Assembly (NCBI RefSeq): GCF_900964775.1
Contig: NC_041813.1
Coordinates: 32,366,960 to 32,430,959 of the forward strand
Source: Scleropages formosus
Lineage: Eukaryota > Chordata > Actinopteri > Osteoglossiformes > Osteoglossidae
Reading direction: 5' to 3'
Length of the DNA stretch: 64,000 nucleotides
The notes under the pieces were generated by a model. The model had not been told where the DNA came from. It saw only the letters and a list, made by a program, of their open reading frames with translations, and ran no database searches. A program made the position numbers and the translations under genes. The first letter of the stretch is position 1. Every line of letters starts with the position of its first letter. Shown here piece by piece: positions 31,723-63,887 of the stretch.

Positions 31723-32260
31723 GGACATGACAGCAGGGCGAGAGACTCCCTTGGAGAGTCAGAGGGCCATGAGGAAGAGCCTCCGTGAGCAGGACAAACT
31801 CTGTACTCCTCCGTAAGGGGAAAGGTGAGAAATGACAGCAATTCACTGTAGCTCCGAGATGTCCTTGCGAGGTCATCAGCTGTCCCACCACAAGGATATT
31901 TGTCCCGCTCGTATCCTTATGTGGAGCGTTCATCGCCCTTCTTCCACACATCGTAGCGATGCGTCAACAACGGCTGTGTCTCAAAGTGTACCAGTGACAG
32001 GTCACTACTACAGCAAAATGGTACAGTAGCTGTTGAGAAGGAATGAGGCACCAAAAACACGTTTCGGGATCAAGTTCCCCACGCGGCAGGCGTCGTTTCT
32101 CCTAAGTAGTTTCACCCGCTTCATTTGCAGTCAAATTCACGTAAAAGAGTGTGAGTGGAGAAGTGCGCGCGCACACAGAGCACCGCCACATCCGGGCGGA
32201 AGTCCCGCCCACAGGCGCGCGCTGCCTCTTCCGTCGCGGGAGCGCGCAGGCGAAGCGAAG

Positions 32261-35200
32261 ATGGCGGCGGACAGCGAGTAAGTGGTGGGACAGACAATAA
32301 AAAGACAGAACGCTGGGAGAAGCTGCGGGGAGCGGAGCCGCTTCCTCGTGCATTCGTGCGTAGCGGGGTGTGTCGCTGCGACTCGCTGTAAACACAGTTA
32401 CGTGGTTAACGAATGTTCGTGCGAGTGTGTGTGTGTGGGGCGGACGCGCCGTTGTTTTCTCTCTCTCTCTCTGTGTCGCTCCAGCGCTCAGTCGCTGAAT
32501 ATTCACCGTAAGACGGGTGAACACACACTGACCGGTGCGGGGCAACGGCGGCACAGCGAGTAGCGCTGCTTTCTGTGCCTCGCAGCGCCTGGCCTGGGTG
32601 GGTGGAGCAAAACTTTTGGACATGATGATGGGTTCGGTCCCTGCTCAGTCTCTGTGGAGTTTGCATGTTCGCCCCGTGTCTGCGTGGGTTTCCTCCCACA
32701 GTCAAAAGACCTGCTCTTCACTGGTAATGCAATCTAGCAGTGTAAGTCACCGCGGTGAATAAGGTGTGTGGACTGATAACGCTGCATGATATAGTTCACT
32801 GGAAGCCGTTTTGAATTCCGGAGCCCAGCAGTAAATCTAAGGTCAGCGTTCCATCCAAGGTGTGTAATGACGGTACGGTGTGGTGTGATGTCGGTATGGC
32901 ACCGGGCTCGCAGTAACGTGTCGTGTGAGCCGCGTCCTCCGTTTGTGTCGCCAGTGTCCAGTCCGAGATCGAGGTGCTCGAGTCCATCTACCTGGAGGAG
33001 CTGAGCGTCAGCACCAGCAGCACAGGGTGAGGAGTCGGCCGCTCCGTCCTGCCGTCCTGTACCGTCACCGAGCCTCTCCTTTCACTGCTGTCTTTCCTTC
33101 CTGCCGCCAGGGACGTGGAGGTGAGCGTGGTCCTGTACCCGTCGACGGCCGAAGACGCCCTCTCGCAGTTTGTGCGACTCACGCTCGCCTTGACTCTGGA
33201 CTCGCAGGTGCGCTCGGCAGTGTCTTCCTGCTCCGTGTTCCGGCGTACCGCGACGCGCGATACTTTACTGGAACACTGCAACGGGCTGCACTTTTCCCGA
33301 TCTGTTTTTCCATGTTGCTCTTCCTCCCCGGCAATTCACTTTGCCATGTCCCCTGTCTCAGTACCCGACGACTCCGCCCACTATCTCCGTTCTCCACCCC
33401 AGAGGCCTTTCCGATGACAAGCTCCTCAGGTAGCCGATCATTGGGGACGTCCATGGGCTCCATCTCGTCCGCCGTGGGATTTGCGGTCGCGTGTTCTTCC
33501 TGGTCATACGGTGCAAGCCTAAGCTCTCTCCCTGCTCTCTTGTCCACTCCTGCAGTGTCCAGCAATGTCTGCAGGCGGAGGCACAGCTGTGTCTTGGGGG
33601 TCCAGCGCTCTACCAGCTCATTGAGGTCTCTGCTCTTTCACCGCACACACATTAGGGGAGTGCTATTTCTCCTCGTTAAGGTTTTACTGTAGTCCACTGG
33701 CTTACACTGGTAAAGATGTTCATGTGTAAAATGGGCATGTTCATTTTGCCAGAAGCCTTCGTTGCCGGTTCACGGTGTCCCTGAGGCGGGTGCGGCCCGG
33801 TGCCACGGCACAGTATGATACACAGCAGGGATTGGTCACGATGCGCCGACCTCCCCGGCCTTATGAGCAGTGCTCTACCTGAGCTCACACATACTCAGGT
33901 TCTCGGCGACTTGTGAGCATCATCAGCAGCTCCCGCAACACGCAGTGCAAAGAGCAAGGATGTTGTGTGTTTTACAGAAAGCCAAAGAGATCCTGACGGA
34001 GAGCAATATTCCACACGGGAACTGCGTCATCTGCCTGTACGGCTTCAAGGTCCTGAGCCCGGAACGAGGCGGCAGTGAGGCTTCCCTCGCTGTGTCGTGT
34101 GTGAGGACCGCGATTGTTGGGCACGCTGCTCTTGCTCACTGTGTTTGCTTGCACCCTCTCAGGAAGAGGAGGTGTTCACCAAGACCAGCTGCTATCACTA
34201 CTTCCACTCATACTGCCTGGGCCGCTACGTGGCGCATTCGGAGACGGAGATTCGAGAGCGCGAGAGGGAGATGGAGGAGGACAAGACGAGGGCGGGAGTG
34301 GACGGCCTGGTGAGGGACACCAAGCGCCGTTCTCCAATTTAACAGTGAAAGTTGGTATTTTCCCGCAGGGTTACTGCCCAAATTGCGGAGCTGCTCTCGC
34401 GACGTCTCCGACTGGGAGGGGATATTGCAGTGGAAGTGGCAGGTTACTGTAGCACCGCAGTGCAACTCCCACTTACAGCAACGTGGCTTCCCATGCAGGA
34501 GCTGACTGTCGTGTGCCCCGTTTGTCGAGAGCCGCTGACCTATGACCTGAAGGACCTCCTGGCTTCTCCTGCACCTTGTTTTCCCACGGTACAACGCATC
34601 ATTCTGCCTATATGATGTGTGACATTGGTGGAACTTTTTTTGCAGTGGGTTTATTCAAGTGTTGTCAGTTTTACTCCATATTTGCATTGACTTTCATTCT
34701 TTATCAATTCAAGTCTGAGCAGACAATGGTGGGGGCGGACTTTCAGAAGAAGTGGGCGGAGTTTCAGACTCTCTTGGAGAGGCAGAGGGAAAGGGGCGGA
34801 GTTATCAATCCAGAGGCCGAGTCCAATCGATTCCTCATACATACGAATGAGGTAAGGGCCAGTGTCATGTTGCGGGACCGTGGACACTACGGCATTCCAT
34901 TCGGTTGATACCCGCCATTTCTAGCTCAGTCCATTTTTCCTGGCCCCTCACTGTTTGTCAAAATAGTTTTATTTTAGGCTTTCTTTGGAGCAATGCAGTG
35001 TGACTCAATCAGTGTGCGCAGCTCCTTTGGTCGCTGACTCCCGATGAGTGTTTCCATGTTGTTCTCCTCGATCGACAGATGTCTCCTGATGCCAACAACA
35101 CAAACCCATGTTCAGATGGCTCTCCTTGCCCAGCCATGCCATCTGCTCCTTCTGCCGACACTTGCCCAAGCCAGCCGGGCTTCAGCCACTCTCAGTGGAG

Positions 35201-35837
35201 GGGCGGCCCGGGGCACAGGCGCCGCGGTCAATCGACAGGCAGCAGGAGAGGAGAAGGCCGAACGCGGCATGAGGAAGTCGTAGAGGAATACGTGGCAAAA
35301 CTTTCCCTCTCCTCAGAGGGAAAGGCAGGAGTGAAGGGGGAGAATACCACACCAACAGGTGTGTCTCAGCTGGAATGCCGACTACGGGGCGGCGCCGAAG
35401 GGAAACTGCGGCCGTGTCCTGCTGACTGTGCAGACGTGGAGAGACGCGAAAATGCTTGCGAGCCAAAAGCAGCGACTCCAAGCGAAACTCAGTCCGTAAA
35501 GCCAGCAAAGCTGCGTTCTTTCTCAGCTGGCACCCCAAGAGGCAGTAGCGCACCGGGAAAGGAGCGGGGTCCGAAGGGGGACGTGGGGAGGCGGGGGGAC
35601 CTGCGGGGCTCAAGACAGCGGTTCGACACGGTGCTGGAAAGTACCTGCGAAGGAGGAGACTGGCGGGAGACTCGAAGGGACAGAGGAGGGAGAGGTCAAA
35701 GGGGAAGGGGTGGAGTGAACCTGCAGCACAGAGCAAGAGGAGGCAGCAGGGGGATTGGAAGGGATCTCAATCCCAGGCTGTTGGAGGAAGAGGGCAGCTG
35801 TGAAGGAAACAAGGAAGTGTGTCTCCATTGGAATTGA
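32261..35837 (+). CDS. rnf25: RNF25 (AO7), RWD-RING E3 ubiquitin ligase
   Basis: Ten exons (32261-32277, 32955-33026, 33111-33207, 33362-33429, 33556-33625, 33978-34049, 34163-34309, 34499-34588, 34714-34851, 35079-35837) join to 509 residues; human RNF25 has 459. Residues 1-130 form an RWD domain (QSEIEVLESIYLEEL, YPTTPPTISVLHPRGLSDD, LYQLIEKAKEIL). The RING follows: CVICLYGF, SCYHYFHSYCLGRY and CPVCREPL, with a charged insert (SETEIREREREMEEDKTRAG) between the second and last zinc pairs, as in human. Then come QRERGGVINPEAESNRF and a long Gly/Arg/Ser-rich disordered tail. RNF25 works with UBE2D/UBE2E enzymes, ubiquitinates stalled-ribosome factors and supports NF-kB signalling. The ATG at 32261 (MAADSD) lies in a CpG-rich promoter and fits an acidic short first exon. 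Confidence 0.92.
32541..32815 (+). mobile_element. DANA-like tRNA-derived SINE in rnf25 intron 1
   Basis: GCGGCACAGCGAGTAGCGCTGCT (tRNA-like head), GGTTCGGTCCCTGCTCAGTC (box B), GTGGAGTTTGCATGTTCGCC, GCGTGGGTTTCCTCCCACAG, then GTAAGTCACCGCGGTGAATA and GTTCACTGGAAG at the tail. Block order matches 48102-48450 and resembles the zebrafish DANA family as I recall it. Internal parts are shortened. Confidence 0.8.
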
Positions 35838-35903
35838 ACAGAATCAACCTCAAGCCGGACTGTGGAATGAGATGTGACCGAAATGCACATGTCGAAGATC
35901 TGA

Positions 35904-35909
35904 AATAAA
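35904..35909 (+). terminator. rnf25 polyadenylation signal
   Basis: AATAAA 67 bp past the stop codon at 35837, followed by T-rich sequence. Confidence 0.75.
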
Positions 35910-37137
35910 GTTCAAGTAATTTCTTTGACTTTTGGAAGGCCTGTCCCATCTTGCAGGAAATAAATGAATATATAGCACCAGCTGTGCGTGCGATTACCAA
36001 TGACCGAAATCACTGCGATACTAAATACGCACTTGTGTTATGGGACGGTATTGTCTTTGGAAATTCAATAGAGATTATTCTGCACAAATGGCTTCCTTAT
36101 GCTGGCACCTGGTTTTTTTTTTTTTTTTTATTATGATTTGCCAAATACATACTTGTTTACACACACTAGTGCAGAATTAAGGTGCAATATCTGCCTTGTA
36201 AGCAGAAACAGGGTTGCAGAGTTTGCAGAAGAATCAAATATATGTGAAAGAAACTGTAAACATAATAAAGTATTTATGTGAGGAAACAGCACTGAGTCCT
36301 GCCAAATTACAAATGTTGTCCTGTTAATACAGCTGCTACCATCAGCTTAAATATAAATCAGAGTACGTGTAAAGAAACAGCACGGATGGAAGTTTCTAGA
36401 GGAGTGTGGAGAAAAGGGCGCGCAGGCATTGGCGGCCAGCAGGGGCGGCGACAGCACGAAGACTCATCGATTGAGCGATCACTGAAGTACGTGCACATCC
36501 ACCTGTTTGTTTCCAAAGCGCTCTCCCGCCTCGCACACATTGTGTGTGCGGAAATAAAGAGTCTATTTCTTTATTGGGGCATCCTGTAGAGAAAATACCA
36601 TTTCAACAGAAGCACAATGTGTGTATTACACGGACTAGGCGGGGAATGAAACGCTGTGTGACGAAAAATGCCTCAGAAACACGTCTCGTGCCGCTGCACT
36701 CACTTCAGTTTCTGAGGCGAACGTCGCGTCGAGCGGAGGCGCGTTTCGCGGCTCTCCAGCATGTTTTCGTAGCCGAACGAAAACGCGTGTCTACATAATA
36801 AGTGTAAAAATGAGGTGCACGGAAGTGGCAGCGAGGATGATGCATAAAAAAGAGGAAACGTGTGAGAAAGTGAACGCAGGCCGAGGAAAGCGAAAGGCTA
36901 GCGCCCTGACCGACTACTTTCTCTCAACACTTTCCGCACAACCACCACCACCTTCTTCTCGAGCGCTCCGATTCAACGCAGTCGCTGGCGCCTCAGCAAC
37001 ACCCACCTGACGAACTGATCCGTTCGTCCAGTTCCTCGCCAGGACAGCAGGGGGCGCTGCTCGCCTCGTCGCGCGCGCCATCGTCCCGCGACCAGGGCGG
37101 CGCGCGAAGCTGCGCGTTCGCCTCCAAAACAACCAAA
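35910..37137. other. Intergenic region between rnf25 and kat8
   Basis: No gene recognised. An AT-rich part with a 20-T run (about 36110-36129) gives way to a CpG-rich part (36660-37137), likely the kat8 promoter and 5' UTR. An AATAAA at about 36552 follows the inverted repeat CACACATTGTGTGTG and could mark the end of a small noncoding transcript, but nothing else supports one. Confidence 0.4.
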
Positions 37138-41386
<4,249 letters not shown>

Positions 41387-41553
41387 AGGAGTGCGAGTTG
41401 GGCTGGGAGCCACGGGGGTTGAGACGCCGTTGTTCCTGAAAGGACCGCGTTTAGTTCACCTGCACGCCACCTAGCGCAGTGCTGTCACCTTCTCTCCGTT
41501 TTTGTACGTTCTTTGCATTTCCTGTTCCAGATATCTTTTTTTGTTTTGTTATT

Positions 41554-41559
41554 ATTAAA
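41554..41559 (+). terminator. kat8 polyadenylation signal
   Basis: ATTAAA 168 bp past the stop codon at 41386, followed by a TGTGTGTTGTGTT stretch typical of a downstream element. Confidence 0.65.
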
Positions 41560-42266
41560 GTATGGCTGTACTCAGCTCTGTGTGTGTTGTGTTCTATGTC
41601 TGCGTGATTTCTGAGGACAAGCTGTGTGTGTAGAACCACTGCCCATCCCCCATGTGTTTAACATTAAAACATAGATCGTAATGGACTCTCGCCACACGTG
41701 CCTTTGTTAAGGTTCCATGTGCTCTGTGCAGGTGAGGGATTCCCTGGGGGGGGTTCGCACTGTCTGGTGGTGGAGGCCCTGAGATGCATCCCGAAAGTGT
41801 ACTCAACCTTCGTGTGACTTGAGCTATTTTAAGATGACTTTGGTTTCTTTCTGTTCCTTCAGCTGTTCTCCCTGTGCTGTCGTGTGTGTGTGTGTGCGCG
41901 TGTGTGTGAGACCAAAAACAGTGAAAGCAGTGTGCAGTGCCAGTGCCCCAGTGCTCTTCCTGCACGCGTCTGTGGCTCAGTTTCGTGCGTTCTGTGATGA
42001 GATGACTGGGGACAAGCGTTTGTTCCCAATGGACAAAGAGGAGGATGGTGCTCATCGTGGTGACGATGGTGGCGTTTAACTGGTGAAAGATGGTACATGT
42101 ACTACTACTTGTGTTTGTGTACTTACTTTACTCGAGTACATTTTAAGAAGTGATTTGTCACCATGTTCTTAGTTTTGAATATTTGAATGGAACATTTTAT
42201 CTCCATAAAACCGGTCGTCTTGGTGACGCCTCTTCCCTGCGTTCCTTTGGTTGCTGTTGCTGTCAG
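41560..42266. other. Intergenic region downstream of kat8
   Basis: No gene recognised. Contains a short TG-rich tract (41881-41910). Confidence 0.4.
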
Positions 42267-42268
42267 TC

Positions 42269-43739
42269 ATGGCGACCCGCCCCTGGAAGGTCACACATAC
42301 CAGCGAGCAGTGTGACGAGAATAACGGTAACAGTGAGCGCCACCAAGGGGGAGCATGACTGCACTGGGACCGACTGGAGCTCAGTCTTGTCTCTGTCGCC
42401 TTCATTGACAACCTGGTTGGAGTATTTCTCATTTGTCCCATATTGTGTGCTCAGTTTTATGAGCAATTAACTCATGTTTTGGGTGAGTTCCTCTTCTTTT
42501 ATAAATTTTTGGCTGCTCACTAATTAATAGGCCGTTAATGAAGCAACAGCACGAGCTCCTGCCGCGATGAGCTGTTTCTAGGAGCTGATGCCCGTTCGTT
42601 AAACATGGTGCCAATGGGTGATGTTAGCGTCACAGGTCGTTCGTGATAACAAGTCTTTGACTATTAATTCTGCCAAGTGTTGATATTTGTTGTATTTCTA
42701 GAAAATGTTTGACAGAGCAGATTTTGCGCGTGTGTGCGCGCGTTTCCACAATGTTGAGGCTGCTAATGATGGGAACCACAGTTACTTCGCTCAAGTACTT
42801 GTCCTGCGCTGTTTGTTCAAATCGCACTCGTTCCCAGCCCAGTTTGCGTCCCACCGCTTCCAGTCACCACTTCCTGCGACTGTGTTGCTGCACCGCACAC
42901 GAGCAGCAGAGCACAGTGCCGAAAGAGGGGTCGTTAAACTGTTTCTTCCGCCCTTCGTCGCAGTCCCAAGGACGGTAACGAGCAGCATGGTAAAAACCCC
43001 GTTTTACCTCTTTCAACCTGTCTTCTGTGCTTACATGTGGGCCGCAATAATTTGGCACCCGCCTGGAAGCAGGATTGTCGGAGGAAGTGATGGACAGCAA
43101 GGGGCATGGCCATAGCACGTGAACATTCACATGGCTGGCAGGAAATCACTTGTGGCATGGCCAGTGCGCGTGTGCGCGCTGACCACTGCTTCCTCAAAGT
43201 GGCCTGGTGCTTTGAGGTTTTGCTCGCCTCTCAGCTGGGACCGCAGGTGGGTGAGCTCTGCGACCGTGTCCTTCTCGTCCCTCCCCAGGCTCTACGTGGG
43301 CTGCTACCCGGGGAGCCTTCAGGCAGCATAACTCCTCTGAGAAGATGCAGCAGCTGGCCATGATGCACTGCGTTCCAGAATGGTGCCAAAGCCTCCAGAG
43401 TGATATCTATGGCAACCCTATGGCGGCTGCAGTCTATCATTTACTCCGCTGCAACCACGGTGCTCCTGTCCTGATCCCTCCCCGGTTCTCTGCGGTCCCT
43501 CATTCACGTGGAAAGGGTGGAGGGATATTTATGATGCAGTTCTGGATGTGCTATGTGCTTTTCTTCACATTTACCATACCTCTTGGTTTCTGACTCGGGG
43601 TACCCGGGTGCAGGCTGAACTAGTGACCTTCCACCAGCCCAACCGCCGCAGCATCTACACGAAGGTGCGCGGCATCATCAACTTCGAGGCCATTGTACCG
43701 GACGCCCAGCTCCTCAACGGGCCCCCTGGAACCGGAGTT
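42269..43739 (+). CDS. Unrecognised candidate gene, two or three exons
   Basis: Three exon-like blocks lie between kat8 and mapk7. Block 1 (42267-42326) follows a TGTTGCTGTCAG acceptor, has an ATG at 42269 and reads MATRPWKVTHTSEQCDENN before G|GTAACAG. Block 2 starts at 43289 after CCCTCCCCAG; joined in phase it reads GSTWAATRGAFRQHNSSEKM, QQLAMMHCVPEWCQS and DIYGNPMAAAVYHLLRCN, with no clear donor. Block 3 (about 43616-43739) follows TACCCGGGTGCAG and reads ELVTFHQPNRRSIYTKV, RGIINFEAIVPDAQLLNGPP with strongly G/C third positions (nearly every codon), the best single sign of coding. I do not recognise the family, cannot fix the exon ends and cannot exclude a pseudogene or two unrelated chance blocks. 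It would converge on mapk7. Confidence 0.3.
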
Positions 43740-44196
43740 CAGTCCTGGCTTTGCTCACCAGCATCATGTCCTCAGTGAGAGTGGTGCTGTGACCTGCTGT
43801 GTGGGGATGGTAACGTTGCTTTTAGCTCTGAGAGCGAAGACGCAACACGCAAGATGCTGCAATGAAGCAGAGATAAATATGAATGGTTTAATCGTCGCGG
43901 GAAAGGCCGAGTGGACGATCTCCGTCCTGCTGCTTGTGCAGTGGTCGGACACCGCTAGGACACAGCGCCCTGCCACCTTGCTCTTGAGTGACAGAAGCAA
44001 CATGCATCATTAACCCCATTACTGTCAACAAACTTCACATTGTTCTTCCATTAGTTGGGTGTGTTTTTCTAACTCTACCTGCCTCGCCTGTCATTGGGCT
44101 TAAGACCTCCTCCTCGTGCCCAAACTAAGACTAGTGGAATAACTCATTCGCTACAGACTAAACATGCGGTCACAAAGAATGGCCCACACCAGCCAC

Positions 44197-47981
<3,785 letters not shown>

Positions 47982-48101
47982 TCACGGTGACGACAGCAAC
48001 GCTTATGTGGAGCCTAAGAAATCACTGAAATAGCTGGAGGTACTGTCTGAATATTCGGTTGCCCCCTCACAAATGCAGAATAAAGATAGGAAGGGGGTAA
48101 A

Positions 48102-48450
48102 GGGTGGCACGGCGGCACAGCGAGTAGCGCTGCTGTCTCAGCCCCTGGGTGGCGTGACGGGGCCTGGGTTCGATCCCCGCTCGGTCTGTGGGGGTTTCCT
48201 CCGGGTGCTCTGGTTTCCTCCCACACTCCAAAGACATGGCGTTCAGGTTCACCCACGGTGTGTGAGTGACGGAGGGAGTGTGTGTGTTCCACTGATGTGT
48301 GGATGAGTGACCCAGTGTAACTAGGGTCTCTAGCGGTGTACGTCACCACGGTGAATATAATAAGGTGTGTGGGCTGATAGTAACATTAAATAGAGTTCAG
48401 TGGAAGTCACTTTGGAGAAAAGCGTCTGCTGCGTGCATAAATAAATCATG
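48102..48450 (+). mobile_element. DANA-like tRNA-derived SINE, near full length
   Basis: GGTGGCACGGCGGCACAGCG and GAGTAGCGCTGCTGTCTCAG form the tRNA-like head, GGTTCGATCCCCGCTCGGTC is the box B, then TCCTCCGGGTGCTCTGGTTT, CCTCCCACACTCCAAAGACA, CACCACGGTGAATATAATAA and TTTGGAGAAAAGCGTCTGCT, ending in a short A-rich tail (AATAAATCATGTAAATATAA). It is the longest of the three copies and lies between the mapk7 and vkorc1 promoters. Confidence 0.85.
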
Positions 48451-48890
48451 TAAATATAAAAGGGCCTGCAGGCCTTTAAGCCCAGTGTGTCATTTTTGGA
48501 CGCGGAACGTTCGGGGTTTTTCTTTTAGTTTTCTCTTCCTTGTCGAGGATAAGAAACTCATGATTTAAATCGTAAAATGAGCTAAAGCAACTGTAAATTT
48601 ATTAATCACAACAAGCACAGGAGAGTTTAACTTTTCCACACGTAGGTATAACTCCGATTGATATTAATCGTTAATGTTAAACATTCTAGTTTTATTTTCT
48701 TGATGATGCACCGGCGTATGGTATGGAAACTAAGTCTTTTCATCAGCGGGTCGTTTTCAATCACCATCATTCAACATCGCACGCACTGACTCAGTGTCAC
48801 TCGGGATTTTACTTTATACACCTATAGGATACAGAAAGACTAACACCCACCACCCCCGCTTGTTAATTATATGAAAGTTTACGAACTTAC

Positions 48891-48960
48891 GCGGCGATTT
48901 TTCGTCAGCGCATGGCGATAAACAAATACCACTAGCTTGAGCTTCCACGCCTCTTTTGAC
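48891..48960 (-). other. Probable noncoding first exon of mapk7
   Basis: The mapk7 start codon sits just after an acceptor (CTGGCTTCAG, intron side from about 47916), so the leader is spliced. On the minus strand a strong donor, CGCCGC|GTAAGTTCG, ends at 48891, in a CpG-containing stretch, and is the best candidate leader exon. Its 5' end is not defined. The SINE at 48102-48450 would then be intronic. Confidence 0.5.
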
Positions 48961-49510
48961 TTCCTAGTATTCTTCCGCGTTCCGTTTGATTGACAGGAAA
49001 TACAAGCCAATAGAGTTGCAGAAAAGAAGACGGCTGACCAATAATATATGGAGGCGGCTCTTGATAAGTGGGTCAGCAGTGCTTTTTCCAGCCAATAGGG
49101 AATGAGAAGTGCGGACGGTCAACTAATAAGACGCAGGGGCGGGTTTTCCAAGAATGTACCTTCAGTGTTTTTGGTCTGGTGGGCGGGGCCACGTTCACAC
49201 ACATGTGTTCACTTCGCTGATGAGAGCGATCAATGTAAGGAACGGCTAATAAAAGCTCCATTCAGAATCGGGGAGATGATGCACGTGGGAAAGTTGTTGT
49301 TTCTTCCGCGAGTTCAGTGATTCATCTGTGTAACCACTATGGCTCTGAACGGTTCCTTCTCTCTTTTTTTTTTTTTTTTGGGGGGGGGAAAAAAAAAAAA
49401 AAACCTTGTGTAAAGACCCTCCCACCAGGCGCTGTGTTCCTAACCCGAGTGGGGTTCGTGGCAGTCTGCCTCTTTCTGCACAGTGAAGCGCTGTTGCGAC
49501 GCGCGGACAC
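48961..49510. promoter_or_regulatory. Shared upstream region of mapk7 and vkorc1
   Basis: About 550 bp separates the inferred mapk7 leader exon (leftward) from the vkorc1 start codon (rightward). It contains four CCAAT-box-type sequences: GCCAATAG at 49009 and 49092, and two ACCAATA/ATTGGC-type copies nearby. A T/G/A homopolymer cluster lies at about 49364-49402. A bidirectional promoter is inferred. Confidence 0.45.
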
Positions 49511-50396
49511 ATGGCACCCCCCAGGTGGGAGCGCGGCGCGCGCTTCACGCTCTGTACGCTCGGCGCGCTCCTGTCAGTGTACGCTCTGCACGTGGAGGTG
49601 TCCCGCGAGAGGGACCCCGGCTACCGAGCCATGTGTGACCTGGCGGATTCGGTGAGCTGCTCCAAGGTGTTCACCTCCAGGTAGGGCGACGAGCCTTCAC
49701 TCTATAGATGAGTTCAATTGTCTTGGCGACGCCTCCATTGAAGTACAGTACCGTGGCGGTGGTAATAGAAGCCTGGGCGAGACAGCCGGAGAGTAAAGGT
49801 GATTGGCTGCGGAGGAGTCCCCCTGTGACGCAATAGCCCCGGTCGGAATGTGCCACGTGGCCAAGTGCTGCGGACGCTGGGAACCGAGACCCTGCTTTTG
49901 CTCCCTTTGCTTCCCCGTGTGTCACAAGGGGCGTTCCTTTTTTGTTTTCCTTCCTTCCTTCCTTCCGACGTAATCTTTTCGCACCCTTTTTCAGGTGGGG
50001 CCGTGGATTCGGCCTGGTGCAGTTGCTGGTGTCCAAAGACAGTGTCTTCAATCAGCCCAACAGCGTGCTGGGCATCGTCTTCTACGCGCTGCAGCTGGCG
50101 CTCGGTCAGTGGCGTCGCCGCGTCTCTTAGCGGTCTCGCTTGCGGACATTGCCGCGACGTCCCCTCTCTCGTCTCTCCCGCCAGGTCAGACGGCGTCCAG
50201 CAGGGCGGCGCTCTTCCTGCTCCTCTCCTCCTGGCTGTCCGTGGCTGGCTCCCTGTACCTGGCCGGGGTGCTGCTCTTCGCGCTGGGTGATTTCTGCGTG
50301 GTCTGCGTCTCCACGTACGCGATTAACGTGGCCCTCCTGTACACCAACGCGAAGAGGCGCGCCGGGCTGGACGGGGCCAAGGCGAAGCCCGCCTGA
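49511..50396 (+). CDS. vkorc1: VKORC1, vitamin K epoxide reductase
   Basis: Three exons (49511-49680, 49995-50104, 50185-50396) give 163 residues, the same length as human VKORC1, with introns at matching places. An ER membrane enzyme reducing vitamin K epoxide for gamma-carboxylation. Visible key residues: shuttle cysteines Cys42 and Cys50 ([14 protein letters not shown]), conserved [11 protein letters not shown], [12 protein letters not shown], and the active-site pair CVVC followed by TYA in STYAINV, the warfarin-contacting stretch. Hydrophobic segments near residues 12-28, 82-96, 104-125 and 130-150 fit the four-helix topology. SRVF/SKVF and YAINV favour VKORC1 over VKORC1L1. The last residues are Lys/Arg-rich ([15 protein letters not shown]) as in ER-retained relatives. 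Confidence 0.95.
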
Positions 50397-50657
50397 GCGG
50401 AGCCGCGTGGGGTAAAGAAAGGCCTTAAAGGGCGACGGCGGTGGCAACGGGAGACCCGGCTTCACGAAGGCGACATTAGCGTTTAGCCCCACGTCCCACA
50501 GGACGCATTTAGAGCTTCTGCAGGGCTCTTGAAGCTCCCGAGTCCACGTCTCCCACGTGCGTGTCACCGCTGTAAAAGGAGGCCGAACCAGCGTTTTGAC
50601 AGAAATGCTGTGTGAGCTGCAGTGTTTGTGTGAAATGCCGCCTTTCGCCAGCCATGC

Positions 50658-50663
50658 AATAAA
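50658..50663 (+). terminator. vkorc1 polyadenylation signal
   Basis: AATAAA 262 bp past the stop codon, followed by TGTGATGCTTGTTGCTG. Confidence 0.7.
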
Positions 50664-51182
50664 AAAAGTGTTGTAAAACGCACTCGGTGTGATGCTTGTT
50701 GCTGCTGTTTTGAAGGGGGCTCAGCTCATGCGTGTCCGCTCCGTCAGCGTACGGCTGTGTTTCGGACGCGGGGCTGCTAGATTTCAGGGATTATTTAAAG
50801 TGACCCTTGGGAGTGTCGCTATGTCTTCGTCTCTCTCTTATTTCTCTAGTTTCTAGTCATCATGTGACCCGCGTTGGACGCTGGGCTTCTGAGCACCCCC
50901 CCCAGCTCTTCTCTAATGTTCTTCTGTGTCTCGCTCACTGCAGCATTACACTGACTGTCTATGACCCACATTACGGTGCTGGACTCCCCCTCCCTTCCTC
51001 CCTCCCCGTCCCACGAAATGGTTCCGTCCGTCTGCCTTTTAAAATCTGCCCGTAGAGCGACGGATCCGCGCGCGCGCTCCCGGTTCCGGTTCCGGTTCTC
51101 TGCCCTGCCGGCCTCCGCTTCGCGTTCGGATCCGTTTCTACTCCTCCTCTCGGCTCTGACGGAGATTCGCGGCGGCGCAGCG
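50664..51182. other. Upstream region of fus
   Basis: No exon recognised. The last 150 bp are CpG-rich (GCGCGCGCTCCCGGTTCCGG) and probably hold the fus core promoter and 5' UTR. Confidence 0.5.

Positions 51183-63887
<12,705 letters not shown>

Noticed and set aside
32925-33692. Plus-strand 255-codon frame across rnf25 exons 2-5
   Set aside because: Runs through introns in the wrong frame; the spliced RWD-domain exons account for the sequence.
49511-50396. VKORC1L1 instead of VKORC1
   Set aside because: Length of 163, SKVFTSRWG and TYAINV fit VKORC1; the L1 paralogue has a longer N-terminus and TYVLN.
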